From: Gemmatimonadota bacterium
GTDB taxonomy: Bacteria; Gemmatimonadota; Gemmatimonadetes; Longimicrobiales; Gaopeijiaceae
Assembly: GCA_028873815.1 (NCBI GenBank)
Contig: JAPPNN010000051.1
Location: 1 to 41,082, forward strand
DNA length: 41,082 nucleotides
Direction of reading: 5' to 3'
The translations under genes and the position numbers were made by a program. The notes below the pieces were generated by a model. The model searched no databases, was not told the DNA's origin, and saw nothing but the letters and a program-made list of their open reading frames with translations. Below are positions 1 to 9,032 of the stretch, piece after piece. Position 1 is the stretch's first letter, and every line of letters starts with the position of its first letter.

Positions 1-2122
1 TCACCTCTCGCGCCTCCCCCGGTTCAGGCTCATCTCCGTATTGGAAAAGACTGTCCTCCAGCGCCCTCACGAGGCGGACTACGGCCTCCATCTGCGCCTT
101 CGGATCCATGCGGGTGGTATCAAGGAGCACGGCATCGCCTGCTCGGACAAGGGGGGCGAGCGACCGGGAGGAATCGAGTTCGTCCCGGTCCTTCAGCCTG
201 CGCGCCTCTTCCTCGATCTCCGCTGCCCCCGCAGTCCCGCCCCGTTGCCTTATGCGGCGCCGGGCGCGCTCCCGCGGGTGCGCGTCCAGGTAGATCTTCA
301 CCGCCGCGGCCGGGAAGACCACCGTGCCCATGTCCCTGCCCTCCGCCACCAGCCCCGGCCCGTCGGCCGCGGCACGCTGCAGCTCCAGCAGGTGTTCGCG
401 GACCACCGCAAGCGCGGAGACCCTGGACACCTCGCTGGTGACGCGCGCCGCGCGAAGGGCATCCTCGGGCACCCGCGCGCCCCGCATCCGCACCGCCATG
501 GCGCTGTCGTGCCACTCGATCGCGATGTCCAGCCCTTCCAGGTGCACCGGCGTCACGGTCCCCGCGGCCATCGCCGGGTCCGCCTCGAGGAGTCCCAGCG
601 TGACGGCCCGGTACAACGCTCCCGAATCCAGGTGCCGAAAGCCGAGTTGGACCGCCACGGCTGCCGCAGTCGTGGATTTCCCGGATCCGGCCGAGCCGTC
701 GATCGCCACGACCGTGCACTCAGCCGACCCGGCCGCGCCGGGTGTGCGGGCATCCCGAGCGGGCGACCCGGGCCGCCGCCCACCGGGTGCGGGCCACCGC
801 GTCCCGTCGCTCACGGTCCCCCACCATCTCCGCACCCGGGCCAGGAGATCCCAGAATCCGGGAAAGCTGACATCGGTTATGCCGGCATCGTCGATCCGGA
901 TGTCGCAGCCGGACGTGGCCCCAAGCACCCCGAAAGCCATTGCGATCCGGTGGTCGTGAAAGCTCTCGACGACTCCGGTCAGGGGCGCATCGGTGCCCTC
1001 GATCTCGAGGCCGTCGTCGAACTCTTCGACGCGCACTCCGATCCGGCGCAGGTTGGTCGCGAGTGCCGCGAGGCGGTCCGACTCCTTGACCCTGAGCTCG
1101 CCGGCCCCCGAGATGCGCGAAACGCCCTCGGCACGCGCAGCCAGGACGGCCAGGATCGGCACCTCGTCAATCATCCCGGGGATTTCATTCTCCCCGACCG
1201 CCACCGCGCGAAGCGCGCTTCCGCCCTGCCCCACCACCAGGTCCCCGACCGCTTCGCCACCTTCGCTGCGGCGGCCCAGGACGCGGACATCGGCTCCGAT
1301 CCGGGCGAGCACTGGCAGCAGCCCCGTTCGCGTCGGGTTGACACCCACGGCTTCCACCTGCAAGAGGTCTTCGCACCCGACCAGCGCCGCCCACGCAAGA
1401 AAAAACGCCGCCGACGAAAAATCGCCCGGTACGTCCATCTGCAACGGCGACAGGCGAGGCGGAGGCCCCGGTACACCGACCAGCCATCCCCCCGCGGCTT
1501 CCTCTTCCACCACTGCCACGCCCATCCCCTCGAGCATACGTTCACTGTGGTCGCGCGAGCGCCGCGGCTCACGGACCGCCACGCCCACGCCGCCTCCTAC
1601 GCCGGCGAACAGAATCGCACTCTTGACTTGTGCACTCGCTACCCGCCCTTCGTGACGGATCCCGTCCAGGCCCCCGCCGGCGATCCGAAACGGCAAGGCC
1701 CCGGGGCGCTCGAGGTAGCGGATCGACGCGCCCATCTGCCGCAGGGGGCCCGTGATCCGGTCCATCGGTCGGCGCGACAGCGATTCGTCACCGGCGAGGA
1801 CCGCCGTGAGCGGCTGGGCCGCAAGCGCGCCGGCCAGAAGGCGAACGCCGGTGCCGCTGTTCTCCAGGTCCAGGGTGCCCCTGGGGCTCTTCCACGACCG
1901 CAACCCGCGGCCCGCGATCCGCACCACCTGGTCGTCGCCGCCATCAAGGCCATCGATCTCCACGCCGAGCGCTGCCAAAGCGCGCCCGGTCGCCAGAGGA
2001 TCCGCTCCCCGGAGCGCACGCCCTATGCGGCTCTCGCCGTCCGCCATGCCACCCAGAATGAGGGCGCGCTGGGTGATGGACTTGTCGCCCGGAACCCGGA
2101 TGCTCAATCCCGCGGAGCGCAC
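1..2122 (-). CDS. aroA-cmk: Bifunctional 3-phosphoshikimate 1-carboxyvinyltransferase (EPSP synthase) / cytidylate kinase, partial at 3' end
   Basis: One uninterrupted minus-strand frame of at least 707 codons encodes two enzymes. Residues about 1-420 are EPSP synthase (shikimate pathway, PEP + shikimate-3-P): PGDKSITQRAL near residue 11, ENSGTGVRLLAG, PRRSRDHSERML, GELRVKESDR and HDHRIAMAF are all present. After a linker of roughly 45 residues rich in Pro/Gly/Arg comes cytidylate kinase (CMP/dCMP phosphorylation): Walker A GSAGSGKS near residue 475, the HLDSGALYR motif and EGRDMGTVVFP. The frame was checked by length: 2122 bases leave one spare base at the window edge, as the translation predicts, and no stop or frameshift lies between the domains. 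The start is GTG at 2122, overlapping the end of tyrA by 19 nt; an in-frame TTG at 2107 overlapping the tyrA stop as TTGA is an alternative. The last few codons lie outside the window. AroA-Cmk fusions are known in some Proteobacteria. Confidence 0.9.
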   Translation of the reverse strand, partial: MRSAGLSIRVPGDKSITQRALILGGMADGESRIGRALRGADPLATGRALAALGVEIDGLDGGDDQVVRIAGRGLRSWKSPRGTLDLENSGTGVRLLAGALAAQPLTAVLAGDESLSRRPMDRITGPLRQMGASIRYLERPGALPFRIAGGGLDGIRHEGRVASAQVKSAILFAGVGGGVGVAVREPRRSRDHSERMLEGMGVAVVEEEAAGGWLVGVPGPPPRLSPLQMDVPGDFSSAAFFLAWAALVGCEDLLQVEAVGVNPTRTGLLPVLARIGADVRVLGRRSEGGEAVGDLVVGQGGSALRAVAVGENEIPGMIDEVPILAVLAARAEGVSRISGAGELRVKESDRLAALATNLRRIGVRVEEFDDGLEIEGTDAPLTGVVESFHDHRIAMAFGVLGATSGCDIRIDDAGITDVSFPGFWDLLARVRRWWGTVSDGTRWPAPGGRRPGSPARDARTPGAAGSAECTVVAIDGSAGSGKSTTAAAVAVQLGFRHLDSGALYRAVTLGLLEADPAMAAGTVTPVHLEGLDIAIEWHDSAMAVRMRGARVPEDALRAARVTSEVSRVSALAVVREHLLELQRAAADGPGLVAEGRDMGTVVFPAAAVKIYLDAHPRERARRRIRQRGGTAGAAEIEEEARRLKDRDELDSSRSLAPLVRAGDAVLLDTTRMDPKAQMEAVVRLVRALEDSLFQYGDEPEPGEAREV

Positions 2123-3024
2123 CAGTGCCTCCCCTGCTTCAGCAGTTGCGCCACCCCTTCCATGTCGCCCCGTTCCAGCATCCTGCGGATGGCGCCGATC
2201 CGGTCTTCCAGCGCGGCCAGCGCTTGCGCGTCGGCCGCGGCGGCGACCTCGAGCAACGGGGTCCACATCCCGGGATTGGATCCCGCGATGCGCGTGGCGT
2301 CCCGTCCCCCTGGACCGAGAGTCGCGCGAGAGATCCCCGCGTCGGCGAGCGTGCCGGCGAGCGCGCTGGCCACGAGTTGCGGCAGGTGGCTCGCCCAGGT
2401 CATCAGGCGATCGTGGTCCTCGGCAGCGACGACCCGCGGGCGGGCGCCAAGGACTTGCCAGAATGCGCTGGCCCGCCGCACGGCGCCGGCAAGGGTATCG
2501 GCAGCCGCCTTCGCCGCCCCGGGACCGCCCTCCGCTCCCACCGGGCCGCAGGTGCTGATCCAGACGTCGGCCCCCTGGAAGAGATCGGCGCGCGCGGCCG
2601 CGTAGCCTGAGCGCTCGGACCCGGCCATGGGGTGTGCACCGACAAACGTGTCGGCTGCCGAGACACCGTGGGCCGCGGCGGCCTGGAGCACCGGTGCCTT
2701 GAGACTGGCCACATCGGTCGCAAGCGCGGCCGCGCTCCACTCCGCGGCGGTCTCGCTGACGAGGGCTAACGTAGTGTCGAGCGGCGTAGCGAAGACCACG
2801 ACGCCGTCGGCGAGCGGACACCGGTCCAGCGAGTCTGCAAGCCGCACGCCGTCGCCCGCTGCAAGCCCGGCGCTGCCGGGATCGGGCTCGATGCCATAGA
2901 CGGGCAGCTCGGGAACCCGGCGGCGAAGACACTTCGCGACCGATCCCCCCATGACGCCCAGGCCGACCACGGTCACCGCACCCGAAAGCTCCGGGGGCAT
3001 CGCGGACACCCCGGCCTCACCCAT
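2104..3024 (-). CDS. tyrA: Prephenate dehydrogenase
   Basis: A cytosolic enzyme of tyrosine synthesis that oxidatively decarboxylates prephenate to 4-hydroxyphenylpyruvate with NAD(P)+. The N-terminus has the Rossmann glycine motif VVGLGVMGGS, then DVASLKAPVLQAA and the family signature GAHPMAGSERSGYAAA; the C-terminal half is the helical dimerisation domain. The length of about 306 residues is normal for a monofunctional enzyme; no chorismate mutase or ACT domain is seen. I chose the ATG at 3024, which overlaps the rnz stop by 8 nt; the frame is open further upstream to 3051, and a later ATG at 3000 immediately before the Rossmann fold is also possible. It sits between rnz and aroA-cmk with overlapping ends, so the three are probably translated from one mRNA. 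Confidence 0.9.
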   Translation of the reverse strand: MGEAGVSAMPPELSGAVTVVGLGVMGGSVAKCLRRRVPELPVYGIEPDPGSAGLAAGDGVRLADSLDRCPLADGVVVFATPLDTTLALVSETAAEWSAAALATDVASLKAPVLQAAAAHGVSAADTFVGAHPMAGSERSGYAAARADLFQGADVWISTCGPVGAEGGPGAAKAAADTLAGAVRRASAFWQVLGARPRVVAAEDHDRLMTWASHLPQLVASALAGTLADAGISRATLGPGGRDATRIAGSNPGMWTPLLEVAAAADAQALAALEDRIGAIRRMLERGDMEGVAQLLKQGRHWCAPRD

Positions 3025-3928
3025 GGTAGCCGAGCTCCACCTCCAGGCCATCGTACGCGACCCCGGCCTCGGGAAACGCCTCCCGCGCCTGGTCCCGCAA
3101 GCGCTCCGGTGATTCCGAGTATCGGGCCGATATATGGGTCAGAACCAGCCGCCGCACGCGCGCCCTCGCTGCCACCTCCGCGGCCTCCAGCGCGGTGGAG
3201 TGCCGCGTTTCCCGCGCCCGTCCGACTTCGTCCGACCCGAACGTGGCTTCGTGAATCAGGAGGTCCGCCCCCATCGCGGCCCGGACGGTCGCATGACTCG
3301 GTCGGGTGTCGCCGGTGTAGACGACGGTACGCCCGGGACGCGAGGGACCCACCACGTCGTCCGGCGAAATGGTCCGGTCCCCGACCTCGATGGTCTCACC
3401 CCGGTGCAGCCGGCCGAAGAGCGGCCCCTCGGGCACTCCCAGCCGGCGGGCGGCCTCCACGTCGAACCGGCCGAGACGCGGCTCCTCGATCAATGCATAC
3501 CCGAGCGCGGCCACCCCGTGTTCGGCGCGAAACGCGTGCACGGCCCAATCGTCGAAGTCGACCCGGTCGCCCGGCCTGAGACTCCTCACTTCGATCGGGA
3601 ATGGCAGCCTCTCCACACCCAGCCGAACGGCCGCATCCAGGGTGGCCACGGTGCCGGCCGGGCCGTAGATGTTCATGCGCTCGTCCCTGCCCTGCAGTCC
3701 CATGGTCCTGAGCAGTCCCGGAAGACCCAGGAAGTGGTCGGCGTGGGCGTGGGTGATGAAGATGTGGGAGAACGTGAAACCGGTGCCGAAGCGCATGATC
3801 TGACGCTGGGTTCCCTCGCCACAGTCCCAGAGGATGGACCGGCCCTCCCGCTGGATCGCGATGGCCGACACACTCCGCCGGACGGTCGGTCGTGCGGCGG
3901 CGGTCCCCAGAAAACGGACTCGAATCAT
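3017..3928 (-). CDS. rnz: Ribonuclease Z (tRNA 3' endonuclease)
   Basis: A metallo-beta-lactamase-fold endonuclease that trims 3' trailers from tRNA precursors. The 303-residue product opens with MIRVRFLGTAAARPT and carries the zinc motif HAHADH (H60, H62, D64, H65) followed by GLPGLL, as in short-form RNase Z. Downstream metal and phosphate motifs TGDTRPS, HEATF, the RHSTA segment and the late THIS are also present. The frame extends upstream to 4126, but the conserved N-terminus fixes the start at the ATG at 3928. It is the first gene of the rnz-tyrA-aroA/cmk operon. The one tRNA gene in this window lacks an encoded CCA, which fits a need for RNase Z processing. Confidence 0.92.
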   Translation of the reverse strand: MIRVRFLGTAAARPTVRRSVSAIAIQREGRSILWDCGEGTQRQIMRFGTGFTFSHIFITHAHADHFLGLPGLLRTMGLQGRDERMNIYGPAGTVATLDAAVRLGVERLPFPIEVRSLRPGDRVDFDDWAVHAFRAEHGVAALGYALIEEPRLGRFDVEAARRLGVPEGPLFGRLHRGETIEVGDRTISPDDVVGPSRPGRTVVYTGDTRPSHATVRAAMGADLLIHEATFGSDEVGRARETRHSTALEAAEVAARARVRRLVLTHISARYSESPERLRDQAREAFPEAGVAYDGLEVELGYHG

Positions 3929-4186
3929 CTGGTTCGCTCGGCGATTGATTGGCGTGGGCGCGCGTGAGCGGACTACCCGAAGCAACACCCGGGCCGGGGC
4001 GTCGGCACGGCAGCAGCGGTAAAGATAACCGCCTGCCGCATCCATCGTTTGCCCACCCCCATTGTGGGGCTTATCGTAGTCTGTTGACGTGCGGCGTCCG
4101 GTCCGGGGACCTGACGAAGCGAGCACGTCGCCCGGGCCCGCCGAGGAGCACCACGGGCCGTCACGCCCAGACGCGGAGGAATCCTG

Positions 4187-5521
4187 ATGAAGGCCAGCGC
4201 AGCGAAGAAACCGAACAACCGGCCCGCACCGAGCAGAAGGGACTTTCTGGGATCGGCCGCAGCGGCCCTCGGAGCCTCGCAGCTGCCGGCGTTCAACTCC
4301 CGCGCCACATCAATCGCGCGCGAACTCGGCCGCCATCCGGGGTCCGCGGCCGAGACGGCCGACGACGAGCTCTTCTGGTCGGAAGTCGCCCGGGCCTTCA
4401 CGGTGGACCGGACCCTGGTCAACCTCAACAACGGCGGCGTCAGCCCGTCGCCCACCTTCGTGCAGGACGCGATGAAGCGGCATCTCGACTACTCGAACGA
4501 GGCGCCCACCTACACGATGTGGCAGATCCTCGAGCCGCAGCGGGAAGGGGTGCGGGCCCGGATGGCGCGCGAGTGGGGAGTCGAAGCGGAGGAGATCGCG
4601 TTCACCCGCAACGCGTCCGAGGGGCTGCAGACGTGTCAGTTCGGCTACGATCTGGAGCCGGGCGACGAGGTCCTCACCACGACGCAGGACTACGGACGCA
4701 TGCTCACCACGTTCCGGCAGCGGGAGCGCCGCGAAGGCATCGTCATGCGGCAGATCAAGGTCCCCGTTCCGGCCGAGGATCCCGCCGAGGTCGTGCGCCG
4801 CTTCGAGGAAGGCATCACCCCGCGCACCCGGCTGATCCTCATGTGTCACATGATCAACCTGACGGGCCAGATCCTGCCCGTAAGGGAGATCGTGGCGATG
4901 GCCCGCAGACACGATGTTCCGGTGATCGTCGACGGGGCCCACGCGATGGCGCACTTTCCGTTCAAGCTGCGCGACCTGGAGTGCGACAACTACTCGACGA
5001 GCCTCCACAAATGGCTGTTCGCTCCGCACGGGACCGGCCTGCTGTACGTGCGGCGCGACGAGATCGCCAACATATGGCCCCTGATGGCGGCACCCGACCG
5101 CATGGACGGCGATATCCGCAAGTACGAGGAGATCGGGACCCATCCCGCGGCCAACTACCTGGCCATCGGCGAGGCCCTGACCTTCCACCAGGGGATCGGA
5201 GCCGAGAGGAAGGCCGCGCGCCTGACCTATCTTCGCGACTACTGGGCGAACCGACTCCTGGAGAACGACCGGGTGAGTCTCAACACGAGTCAGAAGCCGG
5301 GATTCGCATGCGGGATCGCGAACGTGCACGTCGAGGGTCTGGATACGGGAGCCCTCAGCAGGTGGCTTTGGAGTGAGCACCGCATCATAAACGTCTCCAT
5401 CGGCCACGAAGAGTGCACCGGGTTGCGGATCTCGCCGAGCGTGTACACGACACTCGAGGAACTCGACCGGTTCAGCGAGGCCATGGAGTCCGCGATCAGG
5501 CACGGCCTGCCCGAGGCCTGA
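4187..5521 (+). CDS. Tat-exported class V aminotransferase-fold PLP enzyme (isopenicillin-N epimerase-like)
   Basis: 444 residues. The N-terminus holds a twin-arginine signal, SRRDFLGSAAAALGA, with R17 and R18, so the protein is probably exported folded with PLP already bound. The rest is a class V (CsdA/isopenicillin-N epimerase-like) PLP fold: NNGGVSPSP near the start, FTRNASEGLQ in the cofactor phosphate region, VDGAHAMAHFP with D249 expected to contact the pyridine nitrogen, and SLHKW with K275 as the Schiff-base lysine. The real substrate cannot be read from sequence; epimerase, desulfurase and lyase activities all occur in this family. A good ribosome site, GGAGGA, lies before the ATG. 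The stop is one base before the GTG of the copper-protein gene, so it heads a five-gene operon of exported proteins. Confidence 0.85.
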   Translation: MKASAAKKPNNRPAPSRRDFLGSAAAALGASQLPAFNSRATSIARELGRHPGSAAETADDELFWSEVARAFTVDRTLVNLNNGGVSPSPTFVQDAMKRHLDYSNEAPTYTMWQILEPQREGVRARMAREWGVEAEEIAFTRNASEGLQTCQFGYDLEPGDEVLTTTQDYGRMLTTFRQRERREGIVMRQIKVPVPAEDPAEVVRRFEEGITPRTRLILMCHMINLTGQILPVREIVAMARRHDVPVIVDGAHAMAHFPFKLRDLECDNYSTSLHKWLFAPHGTGLLYVRRDEIANIWPLMAAPDRMDGDIRKYEEIGTHPAANYLAIGEALTFHQGIGAERKAARLTYLRDYWANRLLENDRVSLNTSQKPGFACGIANVHVEGLDTGALSRWLWSEHRIINVSIGHEECTGLRISPSVYTTLEELDRFSEAMESAIRHGLPEA

Positions 5522-5522
5522 C

Positions 5523-6911
5523 GTGCGTTCGCGTGCCCTGATCACGGGCGCCCTGTTGGCACTGCCCGCGGTCGCGGCCGCTTCCAGGCTGCACACGGAA
5601 CTCACCAAGTCGACACCGGCAGAGGACGCCGTCCTGACCGAGCCGCCGACGGCGGTGACACTCACATACACCACCGCCGTTCAGCTCTCGCTGAGCAGCG
5701 TTTCCGTACGGGCCGCCGTGGGCGGGGCAGCCCCGGTGGCCGCCGCGGAACTCGCCTATCTCGACGACGACCGGCAGGACGTGCTCCTGCTTGCGCTGGA
5801 CGAGCCGCTGGTTGGCGGAAGCTATGTCGTGGAGTGGACGACCGCGGGACCGGACGGACATGCCCTCTCGGGGGAATTCGGCTTTCGGGTCGATGATGCG
5901 GCGGTGGATGAGACGGTGGGCGCGGAGGTTGCCGCGGCACCCGAGGCCGGGCTGGAGCCGCCGGGTTCGGGGCCTGCCGCCGACGCTCCCGGCGCGACGC
6001 CGGGCGACTTTGCCGCGCTGCTGACGCGCTTCGCGTTCTACGTGGGCGTTGTGGGACTCCTGGGGTCGGTGGCGTTCAAGTTGATCGTGCTCGGCGGCGC
6101 CGGGTCTGGCGGGCTCCCCAGGGAGGTCGCCGAGGCCGCATCCGCAGGCACCTGGCGAATCGCGGCCCTGTCGGCTGCCTTGCTGCTGATCGCTCTTCCC
6201 CTTCGGCTCTGGTTCCAGGCGCGCGCGCTCTTCCCCGAGGACCCCGGCGCCAACCTCGTCAGCGTGACAAGCGGAACGCCCTGGAGCACAGGATGGTTGG
6301 TGCACGGTGCGGCCGTCGTTCTCGCGGCCGCGGGCGTCGTACTTGGCCGTCGTGGAGACCGGCGCGCCACGGGGTGGCAGGTCGTTATGGCCGCGGCGCT
6401 GCTGGTCCCCCTGGCACCCATCCTTTCCGGGCACGCCTGGGCCGATGCGCCGCGCGGCCTCTCCGTGATCGCGACCTATCTTCACGTCCTGGCGGCGGGT
6501 GCCTGGGTCGGGGGTCTGTGCTGCCTGCTCTCGGCCGGACTGCCGGCGTTCCGTCGCGCTGCCGGAGGCAACGGGGAGGCATGGTCCGGTCTGCCGACCC
6601 TTGTCGGCGCCTTCTCGCGATTGGCGCTCGTGGCCGTCGGGACCCTGGTCGTCTCGGGCGGGGTCAAGGCATGGCTCCACATGAGCGCCCCATCGGATCT
6701 TTGGACGACGCCCTGGGGACGCTCACTGCTCATCAAGGACTTCATTGTCGCATGTGTCATGGCCATTGGCTTCTACAACTGGCGCGTCGTGCGGCCGGCC
6801 CTGTCCGCCGACCCGGATCCGGCGGCGCTTCGCAGATCAGCCAGGGCCGAATTGGCGTTCGGCACCGCGGCCGTCGCGGCAACCTCATGGCTCGTGGTGC
6901 AGCCGCTGTGA
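5523..6911 (+). CDS. CopC-CopD fusion, copper resistance/uptake membrane protein
   Basis: 462 residues, GTG start. A signal peptide (about 1-20) precedes a CopC domain (about 21-125): HTELTKSTPAEDAVL with H24 near the predicted mature N-terminus, LTEPPTAVTLTYT, and the C-terminal signature GPDGHALSGEFGF with D111 and H113. In CopC, the N-terminal His and the Asp/His pair bind Cu(II). After an acidic Ala/Pro linker, residues about 155-462 are a multi-span CopD domain of about eight hydrophobic helices. Such YcnJ-like fusions move copper across the inner membrane or supply it to extracytoplasmic enzymes. It overlaps the following S9 peptidase by one base (TGATG), so the two are translationally coupled. 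Whether it serves resistance or acquisition is not visible here. Confidence 0.85.
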   Translation: MRSRALITGALLALPAVAAASRLHTELTKSTPAEDAVLTEPPTAVTLTYTTAVQLSLSSVSVRAAVGGAAPVAAAELAYLDDDRQDVLLLALDEPLVGGSYVVEWTTAGPDGHALSGEFGFRVDDAAVDETVGAEVAAAPEAGLEPPGSGPAADAPGATPGDFAALLTRFAFYVGVVGLLGSVAFKLIVLGGAGSGGLPREVAEAASAGTWRIAALSAALLLIALPLRLWFQARALFPEDPGANLVSVTSGTPWSTGWLVHGAAVVLAAAGVVLGRRGDRRATGWQVVMAAALLVPLAPILSGHAWADAPRGLSVIATYLHVLAAGAWVGGLCCLLSAGLPAFRRAAGGNGEAWSGLPTLVGAFSRLALVAVGTLVVSGGVKAWLHMSAPSDLWTTPWGRSLLIKDFIVACVMAIGFYNWRVVRPALSADPDPAALRRSARAELAFGTAAVAATSWLVVQPL

Positions 6912-9028
6912 TGCGCGCGGCCAGGACCAACCGGCGCACCACGGCCGTGACCTCGGCTGTGCTGACCGCGCTGGTTGTGGCGACCACGCCCCGGCCTGTG
7001 TCCGCCCAGAACGGATCGACCGACCTGGATGCGCTGGTGGGATGGCCCTTCCCCACGGCGTTGACCGCCGCTCCCGCGGCCCCGGCCGTCGCGTGGGTGC
7101 GCAACGAGCGCGGGGCGCGCAACGTCTGGACGGCAGCCGCGCCCGGGTGGACTGGGCGCCGTCTGACCTCGTTCACGCGTGACGACGGCCAGGGAATCGC
7201 AGAAATCGCGGTGGCCGCAGACGGCTCAGTGATCGCGTTCGTGCGGGGCGGCGCTCCGAACCGCGCCGGGGAAATCCCCAACCCCGAGAGCGACCCCGCG
7301 GGCGTGGACCGCGAGATCTGGGTGGTGGGAACCGACGGCGGCGGCGCGCAAAGGCTGGGGCCGGGTCACTCGCCGCTCCTCTCGGCCGACGGCGCATGGG
7401 TCATCCATATCGACCGCGGCGTGATCCAGCGCCGGCCGACGCGCGACCCCTCCGCCCCCCCGGAACCCCTGGTGCGAGGCCGCGGAAGTCCGGCGGAACT
7501 GCGCCTCTCGCCCGACGGCACCCACCTGGCCTGGACGAGCCGGCGCGGAGATCACGCCTTCGTCGGGGTGCTCGACCTCGAAAACGGGACGCTGCGGTAC
7601 CTGGACCCCTCGCTGGATCAGGACGGGAGCCCCGCGTGGTCGCCGGACGGGCGCGAGATCGCCTTTCTGCGGATCCCCAATCGACGGGACCGCCTGCCTT
7701 TCTTCGCCGTGCGCGAGTCAATCCCCTGGAGCATCCGGATCGTCGAGCTGGACAGCGGGGCCGCGCGCACCGTTTTCACGGCTCCCGAGGGAACCGGGAG
7801 CGCGTTTCGCACCATCTCGGGGCCGAACAACATCTTCTGGGGAGCGGACGACCGCATCGCCTTCCCGTGGGAGGGAAACGGCTTCACCAACCTCTACTCG
7901 GTCGATGCCCGGGGCGGCGACGAGCCCCAACCCGTCGCTACGGGCGAATTCGAGGTGCAGTACGTAACACTCGCGCCGGGTGGCGAAGCCCTCGTCTTCT
8001 CTTCCAACCAGGGTGACATCGACCGCCAGCACCTGTGGTGGGGACCGCTGGACGGCAGCGGTGCAAGCCTGTTGACGCCCGGAGCGGGGATCGAATGGCA
8101 GCCAGCCCCCACCACCGACGGATCGGTGGTCTTTCTCACTTCCACGGGAACCGTGCCCGCCCACGCCGAGGTGCTCTCCGGAGATGAGCGTCGCTGGCTC
8201 GTGCCCCCGGCGATGGACGGGATTCCCGGCGGCCTCGCCGACCCCGTCCAGGTCGTCTTCCCCTCCACCGACGGCCTGCCCATACACGGTCAGCTGTTCC
8301 TCCCCACCGGAGATCCGCCCCACGGCGGTTGGCCCGGCGTGCTCTTCCTCCACGGCGGCTCCCGGCGGCAGATGCTGCTTGGCTTTCACCATCGCGGCTA
8401 CTACCACAACACCTATTCCTTCAACCAGCATCTGGCCGAGAACGGCTACGCGGTCCTCTCGGTCAACTACCGCAGCGGCATCGGCTACGGCATGGAGTTT
8501 CGCGAGGCGCTGCACTACGGGGCGGACGGCGCGTCCGAGGTCAACGACGTCCTTGGCGCGGGCGTGTACATGGCGTCGCGGGACGATGTGGACGGCGACC
8601 GGCTCGGACTGTGGGGCGGTTCCTACGGAGGCTACCTGACTGCCCACGGACTCGCACGCGCCTCGGACCTGTTCAAGGCCGGGGTGGACATCCACGGCGT
8701 CCACGACTGGAACAAGGCAATCCGGAATTTCGTACCTTCCTACGAACCCGCCGCCAGACCCGAGGTGGCGCGCCGGGCCTTCGAGTCCTCGCCCATGGCC
8801 TTTGTCGAACGATGGACCTCCCCGGTGCTGCTCATCCACGGCGATGACGATCGCAACGTCCCGTTCGCGGAATCGGTCGAACTGGCGGAAATGCTGCGCG
8901 GCAACGGAGTGCATGTGGAACACCTGGTCTTCCCCGATGAAGTGCACGGTTTCCTTCTGCACCGGAACTGGATGGCCGCCTTCCGGGCCGCGGAGGACTT
9001 CTTCGACCGCTTCCTCAAGGCGCGCTAG
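6911..9028 (+). CDS. Secreted S9 family prolyl oligopeptidase/dipeptidyl peptidase
   Basis: 705 residues. A signal peptide ends near PRPVSAQ, followed by a TolB-like beta-propeller with repeated SPDG-type blades (about 50-420) and a C-terminal alpha/beta-hydrolase. The catalytic triad is visible: Ser571 in GGSYGGY, Asp647 in HGDDDRNVPF and His679 in PDEVHGF. Family members cleave short peptides, often after proline or as acyl-aminoacyl peptidases; the exact specificity is not predictable. The start is the ATG at 6911 sharing a base with the CopC-CopD stop; the same frame is open upstream to 6293 but that part is a shadow of the copper gene. The CarboxypepD/plug gene follows after only four bases, an arrangement repeated at 33166-36431. 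Confidence 0.9.
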   Translation: MRAARTNRRTTAVTSAVLTALVVATTPRPVSAQNGSTDLDALVGWPFPTALTAAPAAPAVAWVRNERGARNVWTAAAPGWTGRRLTSFTRDDGQGIAEIAVAADGSVIAFVRGGAPNRAGEIPNPESDPAGVDREIWVVGTDGGGAQRLGPGHSPLLSADGAWVIHIDRGVIQRRPTRDPSAPPEPLVRGRGSPAELRLSPDGTHLAWTSRRGDHAFVGVLDLENGTLRYLDPSLDQDGSPAWSPDGREIAFLRIPNRRDRLPFFAVRESIPWSIRIVELDSGAARTVFTAPEGTGSAFRTISGPNNIFWGADDRIAFPWEGNGFTNLYSVDARGGDEPQPVATGEFEVQYVTLAPGGEALVFSSNQGDIDRQHLWWGPLDGSGASLLTPGAGIEWQPAPTTDGSVVFLTSTGTVPAHAEVLSGDERRWLVPPAMDGIPGGLADPVQVVFPSTDGLPIHGQLFLPTGDPPHGGWPGVLFLHGGSRRQMLLGFHHRGYYHNTYSFNQHLAENGYAVLSVNYRSGIGYGMEFREALHYGADGASEVNDVLGAGVYMASRDDVDGDRLGLWGGSYGGYLTAHGLARASDLFKAGVDIHGVHDWNKAIRNFVPSYEPAARPEVARRAFESSPMAFVERWTSPVLLIHGDDDRNVPFAESVELAEMLRGNGVHVEHLVFPDEVHGFLLHRNWMAAFRAAEDFFDRFLKAR

Positions 9029-9032
9029 CGAC

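Noticed and set aside
41..2605. Very long open frame (854 codons) on the plus strand opposite aroA-cmk and tyrA
   Set aside because: It lies antisense to enzymes with full motif support, has Pro/Arg/Gly-rich composition typical of GC-rich shadow frames, and shows no domain.
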